A stretch of DNA of 64,000 nucleotides from an uncultured Blautia sp. (GTDB lineage Bacteria > Bacillota > Clostridia > Lachnospirales > Lachnospiraceae): positions 1-64,000 of the forward strand of contig CALBGI010000034.1 of NCBI GenBank assembly GCA_937893675.1. Reading direction: 5' to 3'. The notes under the pieces are model-generated. The model was not told the DNA's origin and searched no databases. It was given only the letters and a program-made list of their open reading frames with translations. The translations under genes were made by a program, and so were the position numbers. This document shows positions 1 to 7,339 of the stretch, piece by piece. The first letter of the stretch is position 1; the number at the start of each line of letters is the position of its first letter.

Positions 1-5
1 ATATT

Positions 6-34
6 AGATTACCACATCTTTCAAGGCTTGTCAA
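6..34 (-). promoter_or_regulatory. Sigma-A promoter P2, firing leftward out of the window
   Basis: On the minus strand there is a perfect -35 TTGACA (29-34), a 17-bp spacer and a -10 TAATCT (6-11) preceded by an extended TGG. It lies about 100 bp downstream of a second, similar promoter with the same orientation, so the transcript leaves the window at its left edge. Tandem strong promoters with extended -10 elements in an AT-rich setting are typical of rRNA operons in this group. That an rRNA operon lies just outside is inference. Confidence 0.55.
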
Positions 35-109
35 CAACTTTTTTCAAGTTTTTTTAACTTTATTTTTTTAAGAGTTAAAAACTTGTGCTTCTCTTGTGAA
101 GCGAGTGTT

Positions 110-138
110 AGTATATCATCCTCTTCTCACTTCGTCAA
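110..138 (-). promoter_or_regulatory. Sigma-A promoter P1, firing leftward out of the window
   Basis: On the minus strand: -35 TTGACG (133-138), 17-bp spacer, extended -10 TGA-TATACT (110-115). It is followed by a short hairpin (about 87-102) and an AT-rich leader leading into promoter P2. No open frame follows before the window edge, so the target gene is outside. Confidence 0.65.
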
Positions 139-185
139 CCCCTTTTTTACATTTTTTTACACTTTTTTCAAAAAACTCAATTACC

Positions 186-219
186 GTATTAAATTCTGCT
201 ATTCTGTGGAATTTAATAC
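186..219. repeat. Perfect 11-bp inverted repeat in the 139-402 intergenic stretch
   Basis: The arms GTATTAAATTC (186-196) and GAATTTAATAC (209-219) are perfectly complementary, with a 12-nt loop. It lies upstream of the leftward promoters and downstream of the cvpA terminator. It could be an operator or a weak AT-rich terminator. A smaller hairpin (CCACG/CGTGG) sits at about 232-246. I see no gene in 139-402. Confidence 0.4.
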
Positions 220-394
220 TGCAAATCTTCCTCCACGCAATCGTGGAATTCAATAAATGAATCAAGACATTTCGCTCTTGATTTCCGGATCACCATTGAA
301 ACGAAATCAAAGGAAGGAGAACGTTTTAAAGCTATCGGCAGCGGACAATCCGGTTGCGTCCGTGGAAAAATGTTTCCAAAAATCGCAAGGCAGA

Positions 395-456
395 CAGAGA
401 AACGCCGGCACACAATTACTTTCGCTTCCATCGCAAATCGTAATTGTGCACCGGCG
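395..456 (-). terminator. Terminator of the LysM-DUF5711-cvpA operon
   Basis: Immediately after the cvpA stop, arms 440-456 and 403-419 pair at 15 of 17 positions around a 20-nt loop. On the minus strand the stem is followed by a T-rich stretch (TTTCTCTGT). Confidence 0.65.
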
Positions 457-1161
457 TCATCCAACATCCATAAAAATTCCGGCAATCGCATTTTCCTGGC
501 TGAGCATCTGCAAAAAACTGTCGTTTTCTACCAGCTCCATGCCTTTTTTTCCAAATTCTGTATTGCAGAAAATCGCCAGGACCAAAAGGGCGATCCAAAT
601 AACAAGCACTGACTTCAAACCGCCCACCAGTGCCCCCGCAATACGATTTACCCCGTGGATCACAGGAAGCCGGGCAAGAATATCCAGCGCAAAGGTAAGC
701 ACTCGTATGATCAGCGCGGCCAAAATATAGGAGATCACAAAGGACAGGCCATTAACAACCGCCTCTGCCAAATAGCCTGAGACATATTCCCCAAAGCTCT
801 CCGCAGCCAAATAGGTGTATGTCCTGGCCGTGTTGTTTTCTTCCATGGCATCCTTAAGAAAACGCGGCAGCTCCAGCCCCTCAATAAATTTATTCTGTTC
901 GCTTTTTTTGCTGGGCTCATCTCCCTGGTTTTCTGTTTTTATAAGATTGGAAAATCCCTCCTGCACCGTTTCATATACAGGAGTATTTTCCCGCAAAAAA
1001 TCATTCACATACGGATTGATAAACCACGCTGCCACCAGAGAGAGTACCAGAAAAAACGTGGCTGCAACTTCCCGCACAAACCCGCGCCGAAATCCCACGC
1101 ACACAGAAAGCGCCAAAAAACCCATAGCCGCAAGGCCAAGCCACGTCCAGTTCCAGGTCAT
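457..1161 (-). CDS. CvpA family integral membrane protein
   Basis: This 234-residue protein has four predicted membrane segments, at about residues 5-22, 30-47, 138-158 and 175-198. The N-terminal pair ends in GFRRGFVREVA and the C-terminal pair carries the family-like stretch NRIAGALVGGLKSVLVIW. The loop between the pairs (about 48-130) is charged and lacks recognisable motifs. CvpA proteins are linked to colicin V export and to envelope functions, but their molecular role is unsettled. It is the last gene of a leftward operon, starting 10 bp after the DUF5711 gene ends, with a good AAGGAGG ribosome-binding site. The family call is by pattern and size; the function in this organism is unknown. 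Confidence 0.8.
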   Translation of the reverse strand: MTWNWTWLGLAAMGFLALSVCVGFRRGFVREVAATFFLVLSLVAAWFINPYVNDFLRENTPVYETVQEGFSNLIKTENQGDEPSKKSEQNKFIEGLELPRFLKDAMEENNTARTYTYLAAESFGEYVSGYLAEAVVNGLSFVISYILAALIIRVLTFALDILARLPVIHGVNRIAGALVGGLKSVLVIWIALLVLAIFCNTEFGKKGMELVENDSFLQMLSQENAIAGIFMDVG

Positions 1162-1171
1162 GATACCCTCC

Positions 1172-2425
1172 TTAAGTAAATTTAATTACATTGACTCCGC
1201 TGTCAAGAACCAACAAATATTTGTTCCAGCCGATTTTGAAAAAATCATTTACAACCCCGTCAATGGTTCCCATGTATTTTTCCACACCTCTGCTGTTCAT
1301 AACACAGATTTGTGAATTATTGTACAGAAGAATATTGCCGCCGCTCATTTTCACTGTGGTATAAGGAATGCTGAATCTTTTTTCAAATTTCAGGCTTCCG
1401 TCTGTATTGTATACCTCCATGGTATACGGCTTCTCCTTGTCTCCGCTTTTGAATACAAGTCCAATCGTCTCTTTGTCAAAAAATGTGCTGACGATTTCTT
1501 TTTCCACCTTCACCGTCTTATGTTCTTTCGGTATCTGTCTTCCCTTATACAGGGTAAAACCATCCTCGCGGATTGCCGCAGAATTGCTTCCTCCCAGGTA
1601 AAGAACCTGTGGGATCACCACTCCCTCATAGGTGTAGCCGCTGACAATTCTGTCATCCTCATTTTGTCCAACATCTCCAAAGTTGTAGAAAGCCACGTAG
1701 CTTGTTGTGTCACCGCCATCTACAAACTGATAAGTAACCATCATAACCAGCCCATCATTGGAAACCGCCACATCAAGCGGGTATCCCGGATCATCCATCT
1801 TCGTCTGGTTTTCCGCAATAAGACTTCCGTCGTAACTGTAAAAATTGATCCAGGTGTCTTCTCCGTTCGCAAGTATCGCTGCAACCAGTCCATTCTGGGA
1901 AATACGTACCTTTATAATGCTGTATGAAGTCGAAACAGTCCCTGTCAGTCCGTTGCTGTCATAGATTTCCATGGTTGTTCCGTCTCGGTCCGCGACTACC
2001 GCATAGCCTCCGCGCACGTCCGCCATGGGATTCTGCATGGAATGCGTCTCGCTCCACTGGGTCTCCATCCGGTTGTTCACCAGGGAAACTCCATCCGGAC
2101 TGTAACGCAGAATCTTTCCGTCCATTTCCGCGTACCGCGTGGAAATCACGTCTTCCTGTTCACTTGTCTGGAGAATCTTGTAATTTCCGTAGCTTCTTTT
2201 TTCCAAAAACACCAAAAGCAATACCACCGCCGCCACGATCGCAGCCACAAATATCAGTGTTCTGCGCATAGCTGTCCTTTTATGCCGCGCAAGGCGAGTC
2301 TCATAATCCACATTTCTGACCGGCCTCGCGCGGGAAATCTCCTGTTTCGGAGCCGCCTTCTTTTGGGGGTTCGCTGTTTTTTTCTTAACAGTCTTTCTTG
2401 GGGAATTCTTAATTTCGTTCGTCAT
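1172..2425 (-). CDS. DUF5711-like membrane-anchored beta-propeller protein
   Basis: The sequence shows a basic, lysine-rich cytoplasmic tail, one membrane segment (LIFVAAIVAAVVLLLVFLE, about residues 56-74) and an extracytoplasmic region of about 330 residues. That region contains repeating beta-strand and turn patterns such as GGYAVVADRDGTTMEIYDSNG, here compared loosely with WD40/PQQ-like propellers. This matches the DUF5711 family, common in Lachnospiraceae, whose function is not known. The ATG at 2425 is chosen because an AAGG motif lies about 8 nt upstream; a GTG at 2479 would add 18 residues. It lies between the LysM protein and CvpA genes in one operon, which suggests an envelope-associated role. 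There is no catalytic motif I can name. Confidence 0.65.
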   Translation of the reverse strand: MTNEIKNSPRKTVKKKTANPQKKAAPKQEISRARPVRNVDYETRLARHKRTAMRRTLIFVAAIVAAVVLLLVFLEKRSYGNYKILQTSEQEDVISTRYAEMDGKILRYSPDGVSLVNNRMETQWSETHSMQNPMADVRGGYAVVADRDGTTMEIYDSNGLTGTVSTSYSIIKVRISQNGLVAAILANGEDTWINFYSYDGSLIAENQTKMDDPGYPLDVAVSNDGLVMMVTYQFVDGGDTTSYVAFYNFGDVGQNEDDRIVSGYTYEGVVIPQVLYLGGSNSAAIREDGFTLYKGRQIPKEHKTVKVEKEIVSTFFDKETIGLVFKSGDKEKPYTMEVYNTDGSLKFEKRFSIPYTTVKMSGGNILLYNNSQICVMNSRGVEKYMGTIDGVVNDFFKIGWNKYLLVLDSGVNVIKFT

Positions 2426-2557
2426 TCTAAACCTTGCCTTATATTTTGTACTTTTTGTCGCTGTTTTTTTATCTCTCACAACAGCCCGCTTCTACCCTTG
2501 TATGCACCAGTGCATTTGCATCTGTGCCCATAAAGTATGCTTATTATATCATCTTTT

Positions 2558-3880
2558 TTACGGAAGCACAATTACCTGCCCCGGATAAATCACCTCGTCC
2601 TCCGAAAAGCCGTTCAGGCGGCAGATTTCCCCGATAATTTCCATATTTCCGTATTTTGCGACGCTGATGTCATACAAGGTATCTCCAGGCCGAATCACAT
2701 AAGAGCTGTGCACGTCAGCCGCAGATGCCGGCTGTTCCTGATTTTCTGTTTCCTGCTCCTGTCCGCTCATCTGCATATCCTTTTGCACTTCATCTTGTCC
2801 TTCATCCACCGCAGGTTCCTGCACTTTTCTTTCTTTTCTTTCATCCGCCTCGCTGGAATAAACAGATTCTGTCTGCGCACTTTCGGTTTCCGCTTCCTCC
2901 GGCAGTGCGGTTTCCCTTCGCGCATTTGCTTTTGCTTCCGGCTGCGGTGTCGCCGTTACCGTTACAATCACCTTCTTCTCAGCCGCTTCTGTCGGCTGCG
3001 CCTTCGAAATCGACGTCAACGTTTCTGACTCTTCCTGCGTTTCCGGCTTTGCGGACGTTTCCCGGCTCTGTTCAAGCCCCGGCTCCGATTGCGGTATATT
3101 ATATCCCCGGTAAAAATTAACGCCGACTGTAAGCACCGCAATCGCCAGACAGGCAGTTGCCGCATACGAAAAAACAGAGGTTTTGCCCTCCGCCTCCTGT
3201 GACTTTTCCTCCTTCTTCTCCTGAATAATCTTCCGGAATGTCCGCACAGCCTTATCCACCGTTTCATCCGGTACATCTACCTGCACACCTTGGTTTTTCT
3301 CAACCATATACGTCTGCATCTGCAGATTTTTCTCATAAAAAATGTAATATCCCCTCTGTTTTGTCATATGGTCATTTTCATAGCGAAAAAAGGCTTCTTC
3401 CCGCTCTGACACATCCATCAGCATCAGTACCTTTTCTCCTCCAAAGTGCTTCAGATGGGCTCTCGCAAACGCATCCGGAAGTTGTTCTCCGGAAACCTGG
3501 ATTCCCGCAAAAAACCATCCGACAATCTCATGGTCTGGAAAATACCGGGTCTTTTCCTCATAAATCCTCTCCCATATCTCATCTGTAAAATCAATGTGTT
3601 CAGCAGAGGCCTCCATATCTTCCACGGTCAGCGCCCCTCGCACAAATAAATAGGATACGCCCTTGCTCCATTTTGTCTCTCCTGTCAGAACAGCAACCCG
3701 GCCGGCTGTTTCCTGACTTGTCTCTGCCTGCTTGTTCAAAAAAGTATATACATAATCCTCTACGTAAATCCTGTAATTTTCATCTGCAAGCCCTATCTGA
3801 CGTATATTGCGCGGAACACAAAACACCCCTTCATTGCCCTTTGCCTCCTGTTTTTCCTCCTTATAAATGACCTCTATCAT
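2558..3880 (-). CDS. LysM protein with N-terminal degenerate MPN/JAMM-like domain and single membrane span
   Basis: This 440-residue protein has three parts. Residues about 60-200 follow the MPN/JAMM pattern: VGWFF where active enzymes have GW-H-H-P, then a helix ending FARAHLKHFGG and a strand VLMLMDVSEREEAFF. The metal-binding H-x-H and following Asp are absent, so no peptidase activity is expected. One membrane span follows (about 236-258). Then comes a Ser/Glu/Thr-rich linker and a C-terminal LysM domain beginning YVIRPGDTLYDIS and ending in GQVIVLP, which would bind peptidoglycan outside. The predicted topology puts the MPN-like head in the cytoplasm. It is the first gene of the operon with DUF5711 and cvpA, with ribosome-binding site GGGGTGA. 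LysM is certain; the MPN-like call is inference from pattern. Confidence 0.75.
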   Translation of the reverse strand: MIEVIYKEEKQEAKGNEGVFCVPRNIRQIGLADENYRIYVEDYVYTFLNKQAETSQETAGRVAVLTGETKWSKGVSYLFVRGALTVEDMEASAEHIDFTDEIWERIYEEKTRYFPDHEIVGWFFAGIQVSGEQLPDAFARAHLKHFGGEKVLMLMDVSEREEAFFRYENDHMTKQRGYYIFYEKNLQMQTYMVEKNQGVQVDVPDETVDKAVRTFRKIIQEKKEEKSQEAEGKTSVFSYAATACLAIAVLTVGVNFYRGYNIPQSEPGLEQSRETSAKPETQEESETLTSISKAQPTEAAEKKVIVTVTATPQPEAKANARRETALPEEAETESAQTESVYSSEADERKERKVQEPAVDEGQDEVQKDMQMSGQEQETENQEQPASAADVHSSYVIRPGDTLYDISVAKYGNMEIIGEICRLNGFSEDEVIYPGQVIVLP

Positions 3881-3991
3881 TTTTATATCACCCCTTCAGG
3901 CAACAGCATAGCATACAGCTTCTGCGGATTTTAGCGGAATCTAAGGGGTGAGCGCAAGAATTTACCGACAAATTCCGTTTCTTCTCACCAC

Positions 3992-4021
3992 GAATAATTT
4001 TCTGCTTTTCAGGATATGATA
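3992..4021 (+). promoter_or_regulatory. Possible forespore (sigma-F/G-like) promoter of yyaC
   Basis: GAATA (3992-3996), an 18-bp spacer and TATGATA (4015-4021) resemble the forespore promoter pattern GNATR-N18-CATNNTA with two mismatches in the -10. It lies 31 bp upstream of the start of a sporulation-type gene. The match is suggestive only. Confidence 0.3.
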
Positions 4022-4051
4022 AATCAAAAGAACTTCGAGGAGGATTTTCCC

Positions 4052-4585
4052 ATGACCTTTTACATTGATACAAGCAAGGAAAACTCTTCACAAAAAATTG
4101 CATACCTGTTAAAAAAATGCATTCTCCATCACCCAGGTCAATGGTCTGAACTTGTATTCTTGTGCATCGGTACTGACCGTGTGACCGGAGATTGCCTCGG
4201 TCCCTACGTGGGATACCAGCTCAGTCGTTTCGAAGTCCGGGGGGCCTTTATATACGGAACCCTCGCCCATCCGGTACATGCCCTCAATCTTCCGTCTGTC
4301 ATCGAACAAATCGAACTTGTCCATCCCGATGCACTGGTGATTGCCATTGACGCTTCTCTGGGACAAAAAAAGCACCTGGGCTATGTGACCATCGGAGATG
4401 GTGCACTTTGCCCAGGCGCCGGAGTCCAGAAGAACCTGCCTCCCGTGGGGGATATCCATATTACAGGAATCGTAAATATCTCAGGAATTTTGGAGCATCT
4501 CACACTGCAGACAACCCGGCTTTCCACCGTTGTTGCCATGGCAGATGCCATCACCCAGGGGATTCTTACCATACTCCCCTGCTGA
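4052..4585 (+). CDS. yyaC: YyaC family spore protein (DUF1256, predicted peptidase-like)
   Basis: This 177-residue protein matches the YyaC/DUF1256 family, related in fold to hydrogenase-maturation and GPR-type proteases. Visible signatures are CIGTDRVTGDCLGP (about 42-55), HPVHA, IDASLG, a Gly/Pro-rich GALCPGAG and VGDIHITGIVN. In Bacillus the homologue is produced in the forespore; its substrate is not established. The ATG at 4052 is preferred over 4016 because GAGGAGG lies 8 nt upstream. It is divergent from the LysM operon. It is convergent with the transketolase operon: its stop codon lies only 3 bp from the end of that gene, with no terminator between. A possible forespore promoter lies just upstream. 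Confidence 0.85.
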   Translation: MTFYIDTSKENSSQKIAYLLKKCILHHPGQWSELVFLCIGTDRVTGDCLGPYVGYQLSRFEVRGAFIYGTLAHPVHALNLPSVIEQIELVHPDALVIAIDASLGQKKHLGYVTIGDGALCPGAGVQKNLPPVGDIHITGIVNISGILEHLTLQTTRLSTVVAMADAITQGILTILPC

Positions 4586-4588
4586 TCC

Positions 4589-5527
4589 CTACACGAACGC
4601 TTTTATCTGTCTGTAGATTCCTTCTGCATCAAGACCATATTTCTCAAGAAGTGCCGCTGCAGGGCCGGATTCTCCATACACATCGTTGATACCGATGCGT
4701 TTTACAGGAACAGCTGCTTTCTCGGACAGGCATTCGCAGACAGCACCGCCAAGACCGCCGATCACGGAATGTTCTTCTACCGTGACTACCTTGCCGGTCT
4801 CTTTTGCAGCAGCTACGATGAGTTCCTCATCCAGCGGCTTTATGGTATGGATATTGATCACCTTTGCCTCGATGCCTTCTGCCGCAAGCTTCTCAGCCGC
4901 TTCCAAAGACGGCGCAACGCAAAGTCCGTTTGCTACAATCGTCAGATCCTTGCCTTCCCGAAGCACAATACCCTTGCCAAGTTCAAACTTGTAATCCGGT
5001 CTGTCATTGATAACCGGAACTGCAAGACGGCCAAATCTCATGTAGACCGGTCCTTCGTGCTTGTATGCAGCTTCAACAAGTGCCCTGGCCTCAATGTCGT
5101 CAGAGGGGCACGCAACTACCATGCCGGGAATGACGCGCATGAGTGCAAAATCCTCGCAGCACTGATGCGTCGCACCATCCTCCCCGACAGAAATCCCGCC
5201 GTGGGTCGCTCCGATTTTTACATTCAGTTTGGGATAGCCCACAGAGTTTCTCACCTGCTCAAAAGCACGTCCTGCCGCAAACATGGCGAAAGTGCTAGCA
5301 AAAGGAACCTTGCCTGTAGAAGCAAGCCCGGCGGCAATGCCCACCATATTGCACTCTGCGATTCCGCAGTCAATATGACGCTCCGGAAACTCCTTTTTAA
5401 AAATACCTGTCTGGGTAGCTGCAGCAAGGTCAGCGTCCAAAACAACTACATTTTCATGTTCTCTGCCAAGCTCCACAAGAGCTTCTCCATAACTCTGTCT
5501 CGTAGCAATTTTCTTTACATCTGACAT
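4589..5527 (-). CDS. Transketolase, C-terminal subunit
   Basis: This 312-residue protein is the pyrimidine-binding plus C-terminal half of a split transketolase. It carries the Glu of the thiamine diphosphate site in DCGIAECNMVGIAAGLA, GATHGGISVGEDGATHQ, and a transketolase_C domain with the EEHSVIGGLGGAVCECL stretch. With the N half it transfers two-carbon units between sugar phosphates in the non-oxidative pentose phosphate pathway. Split transketolases are usual in Clostridia and archaea. Its start overlaps the end of the N-subunit gene by 13 bp, with GGTGGAG upstream, which suggests translational coupling and equal subunit amounts. 1-deoxyxylulose-5-phosphate synthase shares this half but is fused to the N half, so is unlikely here. 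Confidence 0.93.
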   Translation of the reverse strand: MSDVKKIATRQSYGEALVELGREHENVVVLDADLAAATQTGIFKKEFPERHIDCGIAECNMVGIAAGLASTGKVPFASTFAMFAAGRAFEQVRNSVGYPKLNVKIGATHGGISVGEDGATHQCCEDFALMRVIPGMVVACPSDDIEARALVEAAYKHEGPVYMRFGRLAVPVINDRPDYKFELGKGIVLREGKDLTIVANGLCVAPSLEAAEKLAAEGIEAKVINIHTIKPLDEELIVAAAKETGKVVTVEEHSVIGGLGGAVCECLSEKAAVPVKRIGINDVYGESGPAAALLEKYGLDAEGIYRQIKAFV

Positions 5528-6354
5528 AATGCTCCACCTGCCTCTTCCAATTCTTTCATCGCCTGCGCATACTGCTCGTCATTGGGTGCTTTTCCATGCC
5601 ATCCCGCCTGGTTCTCCATGTAGGAAACACCTTTTCCTTTTACGGTTTTCATCACGATCGCCACAGGCATTCCCTCCACGGTTCTTGCCTCTGCAAAAGC
5701 TCTGCGCAGCTGCTCCATATCATTTCCGTCGTCCACCTGGATCACATGGAAATTAAACGCCTCAAATTTTTTGTCAATGGGATAAGGAGAGCACACATCA
5801 TCCACATTCCCGTCGATCTGCAGACCGTTGTTATCCACGATCACCACCAGATTGTCCAGTTTTCTGTGGCCTGCAAACATGGCCGCTTCCCATACCTGTC
5901 CTTCCTGTATTTCGCCGTCGCCAAGCAGCGTGTACACGCGATAGCTTTCATTGCTCAGCTTCGCAGAAAGCGCCATGCCAACTGCCGCAGAAATCCCCTG
6001 TCCCAGGGAACCGCTTGACATGTCTACACCAGGAATATGTTTCATGTCCGGATGACCCTGCAGATAAGACCCAAGATGACGAAGCGTTTCCAGATCTTCC
6101 ACAGGAAAATATCCTCTCTGCGCAAGCGCTGCGTAAAGTCCGGGCGCCGTATGTCCTTTGGAAAGCACAAAACGGTCGCGGTCTGCCTTTTTCGGCTCCT
6201 TCGGATCAATATTCATTTCTTCAAAATACAAGTAAGTAAACAAATCTGCCGCAGACAGGGATCCTCCCGGATGTCCGGCTTTCGCCGAATGTACTGCGGT
6301 TACGATGCCCTTGCGGACTTCGTTGGCAATTCTTTGAAGTTCAATATTCTGCAT
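5515..6354 (-). CDS. Transketolase, N-terminal subunit
   Basis: This is the thiamine-diphosphate-binding half of split transketolase, about 279 residues. Key motifs are SAKAGHPGGSLSAADL near the N terminus, SKGHTAPGLYAAL, SSGSLGQGIS, and the diphosphate/metal motif GDGEIQEGQVWEAAM ending in VDNNGLQIDG. The start at 6354 is preferred because AAAGGAG lies 7 nt upstream, whereas the ATG at 6360 almost touches the ribosome-binding site. It follows the transaldolase-like gene by 63 bp and overlaps the C-subunit gene by 13 bp. The three genes form a non-oxidative pentose phosphate operon that interconverts ribose-, xylulose-, sedoheptulose-, erythrose- and fructose-phosphates. Confidence 0.93.
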   Translation of the reverse strand: MQNIELQRIANEVRKGIVTAVHSAKAGHPGGSLSAADLFTYLYFEEMNIDPKEPKKADRDRFVLSKGHTAPGLYAALAQRGYFPVEDLETLRHLGSYLQGHPDMKHIPGVDMSSGSLGQGISAAVGMALSAKLSNESYRVYTLLGDGEIQEGQVWEAAMFAGHRKLDNLVVIVDNNGLQIDGNVDDVCSPYPIDKKFEAFNFHVIQVDDGNDMEQLRRAFAEARTVEGMPVAIVMKTVKGKGVSYMENQAGWHGKAPNDEQYAQAMKELEEAGGALCQM

Positions 6355-6417
6355 TATCATTCTCCTTTGATGATTTCATTCATAAAAACGGAAGGAAACG
6401 ACCTTCCAGCCAGGCCC

Positions 6418-7074
6418 TTACTTGTCCCCAAATACAGCCTTGTAATCTGCCTGGAATTTTTCAATACCTGCATCCGTCAGCGGATGGTGGAGCATCTGTT
6501 CCAAAACTTTGTATGGTACCGTTGCAATATCTGCACCGGCCAGAGCACATTCTGTCACATGAATCGGATGGCGAACACTTGCCGCGATAATTTCCGTAGG
6601 AATATCCGCAATGGCAAACATCTCCGCAATCTGGCGAATCAGCGGAAGACCGTCTGTGGAAATGTCATCCAGTCTGCCCAGAAAAGGAGACACATAGGTT
6701 GCGCCTGCCCTTGCTGCCAAAAGCGCCTGATTCGCTGTAAAAATCAGAGTTACGTTTGTCTTGATGCCCTCTGCCGCCAAAACCTTGACAGCCTTAAGCC
6801 CCTCACCTGTCATGGGAATTTTTACTACCATGTTCGGATGAATTTTTGCAATCTCCCGCCCCTCGCGAATCATGCCTTCTGCATCTGTAGTGGTTGCCTT
6901 GACTTCTCCGCTGATAGGACCGTCCACAATGGTGGTAATTTCACGGATAACCTCATTAAAATCTCTTCCCTCTTTTGCGATCAGAGATGGATTCGTGGTA
7001 ACTCCGCAGATAATCCCCATGTCGTTCGCCGCTTTGATGTCCTCAACCTTGGCTGTGTCAATAAAAAATTTCAT
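6418..7074 (-). CDS. fsa: Fructose-6-phosphate aldolase / transaldolase-like protein
   Basis: This protein of about 218 residues belongs to the short transaldolase family (TalC/Fsa). It begins MKFFIDTAKVEDIKAA and has GVTTNPSLIAKEGRDF, the Schiff-base lysine in MVVKIPMTGEGLKA, and NVTLIFTANQALLAARAGA. The partner genes encode both transketolase halves, so transaldolase activity in the pentose phosphate pathway is the likelier role. Sequence alone does not separate this from fructose-6-phosphate aldolase. The ATG at 7074 is chosen because AAGGAGG precedes it; an ATG eight codons upstream lacks such a site. A good sigma-A promoter lies at 7138-7166. Confidence 0.9.
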   Translation of the reverse strand: MKFFIDTAKVEDIKAANDMGIICGVTTNPSLIAKEGRDFNEVIREITTIVDGPISGEVKATTTDAEGMIREGREIAKIHPNMVVKIPMTGEGLKAVKVLAAEGIKTNVTLIFTANQALLAARAGATYVSPFLGRLDDISTDGLPLIRQIAEMFAIADIPTEIIAASVRHPIHVTECALAGADIATVPYKVLEQMLHHPLTDAGIEKFQADYKAVFGDK

Positions 7075-7137
7075 AACCTGCATCCTCCTTTTTTTCATTT
7101 ACGCACAAGCATACAACTTGCTTTCTGATGTGTTTTT

Positions 7138-7166
7138 ATTATATCCCGCCTCCCGAAACCGGTCAA
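7138..7166 (-). promoter_or_regulatory. Promoter of the fsa-transketolase operon
   Basis: On the minus strand: -35 TTGACC (7161-7166), 17-bp spacer, -10 TATAAT (7138-7143). The start of transcription would be near 7131. AT-rich palindromes sit just upstream of the -35. Confidence 0.8.
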
Positions 7167-7178
7167 GAAGCCCTCGGA

Positions 7179-7321
7179 ATTATTAATAAACAGACTATTA
7201 ATAATTATCCTTTTTATTAATTAACATCAGATCATATGGAGGTTTTTATATTGTTCTGTTCTAAAAATATTTATTGATCCTGCCTTTTTCAGCGCCGCGC
7301 CAAAAAATTATTATTAATAAT
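7179..7321. repeat. Three copies of an AT-only palindrome upstream of the fsa promoter
   Basis: ATTATTAATAAT, a perfect 12-bp palindrome, occurs at 7310-7321. One-mismatch copies occur at 7179-7190 and 7194-7205. The two close copies lie 15 bp apart centre to centre, immediately upstream of the -35 at 7161-7166. They may be operators or act as an AT-rich UP element. There is no gene in 7075-7339. Confidence 0.45.
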
Positions 7322-7339
7322 TTTCTTCAACGCATTTAT

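Noticed and set aside
213..491. 92-codon frame on the minus strand past the end of cvpA
   Set aside because: It spans the cvpA terminator and the inverted repeat and has no ribosome-binding site.
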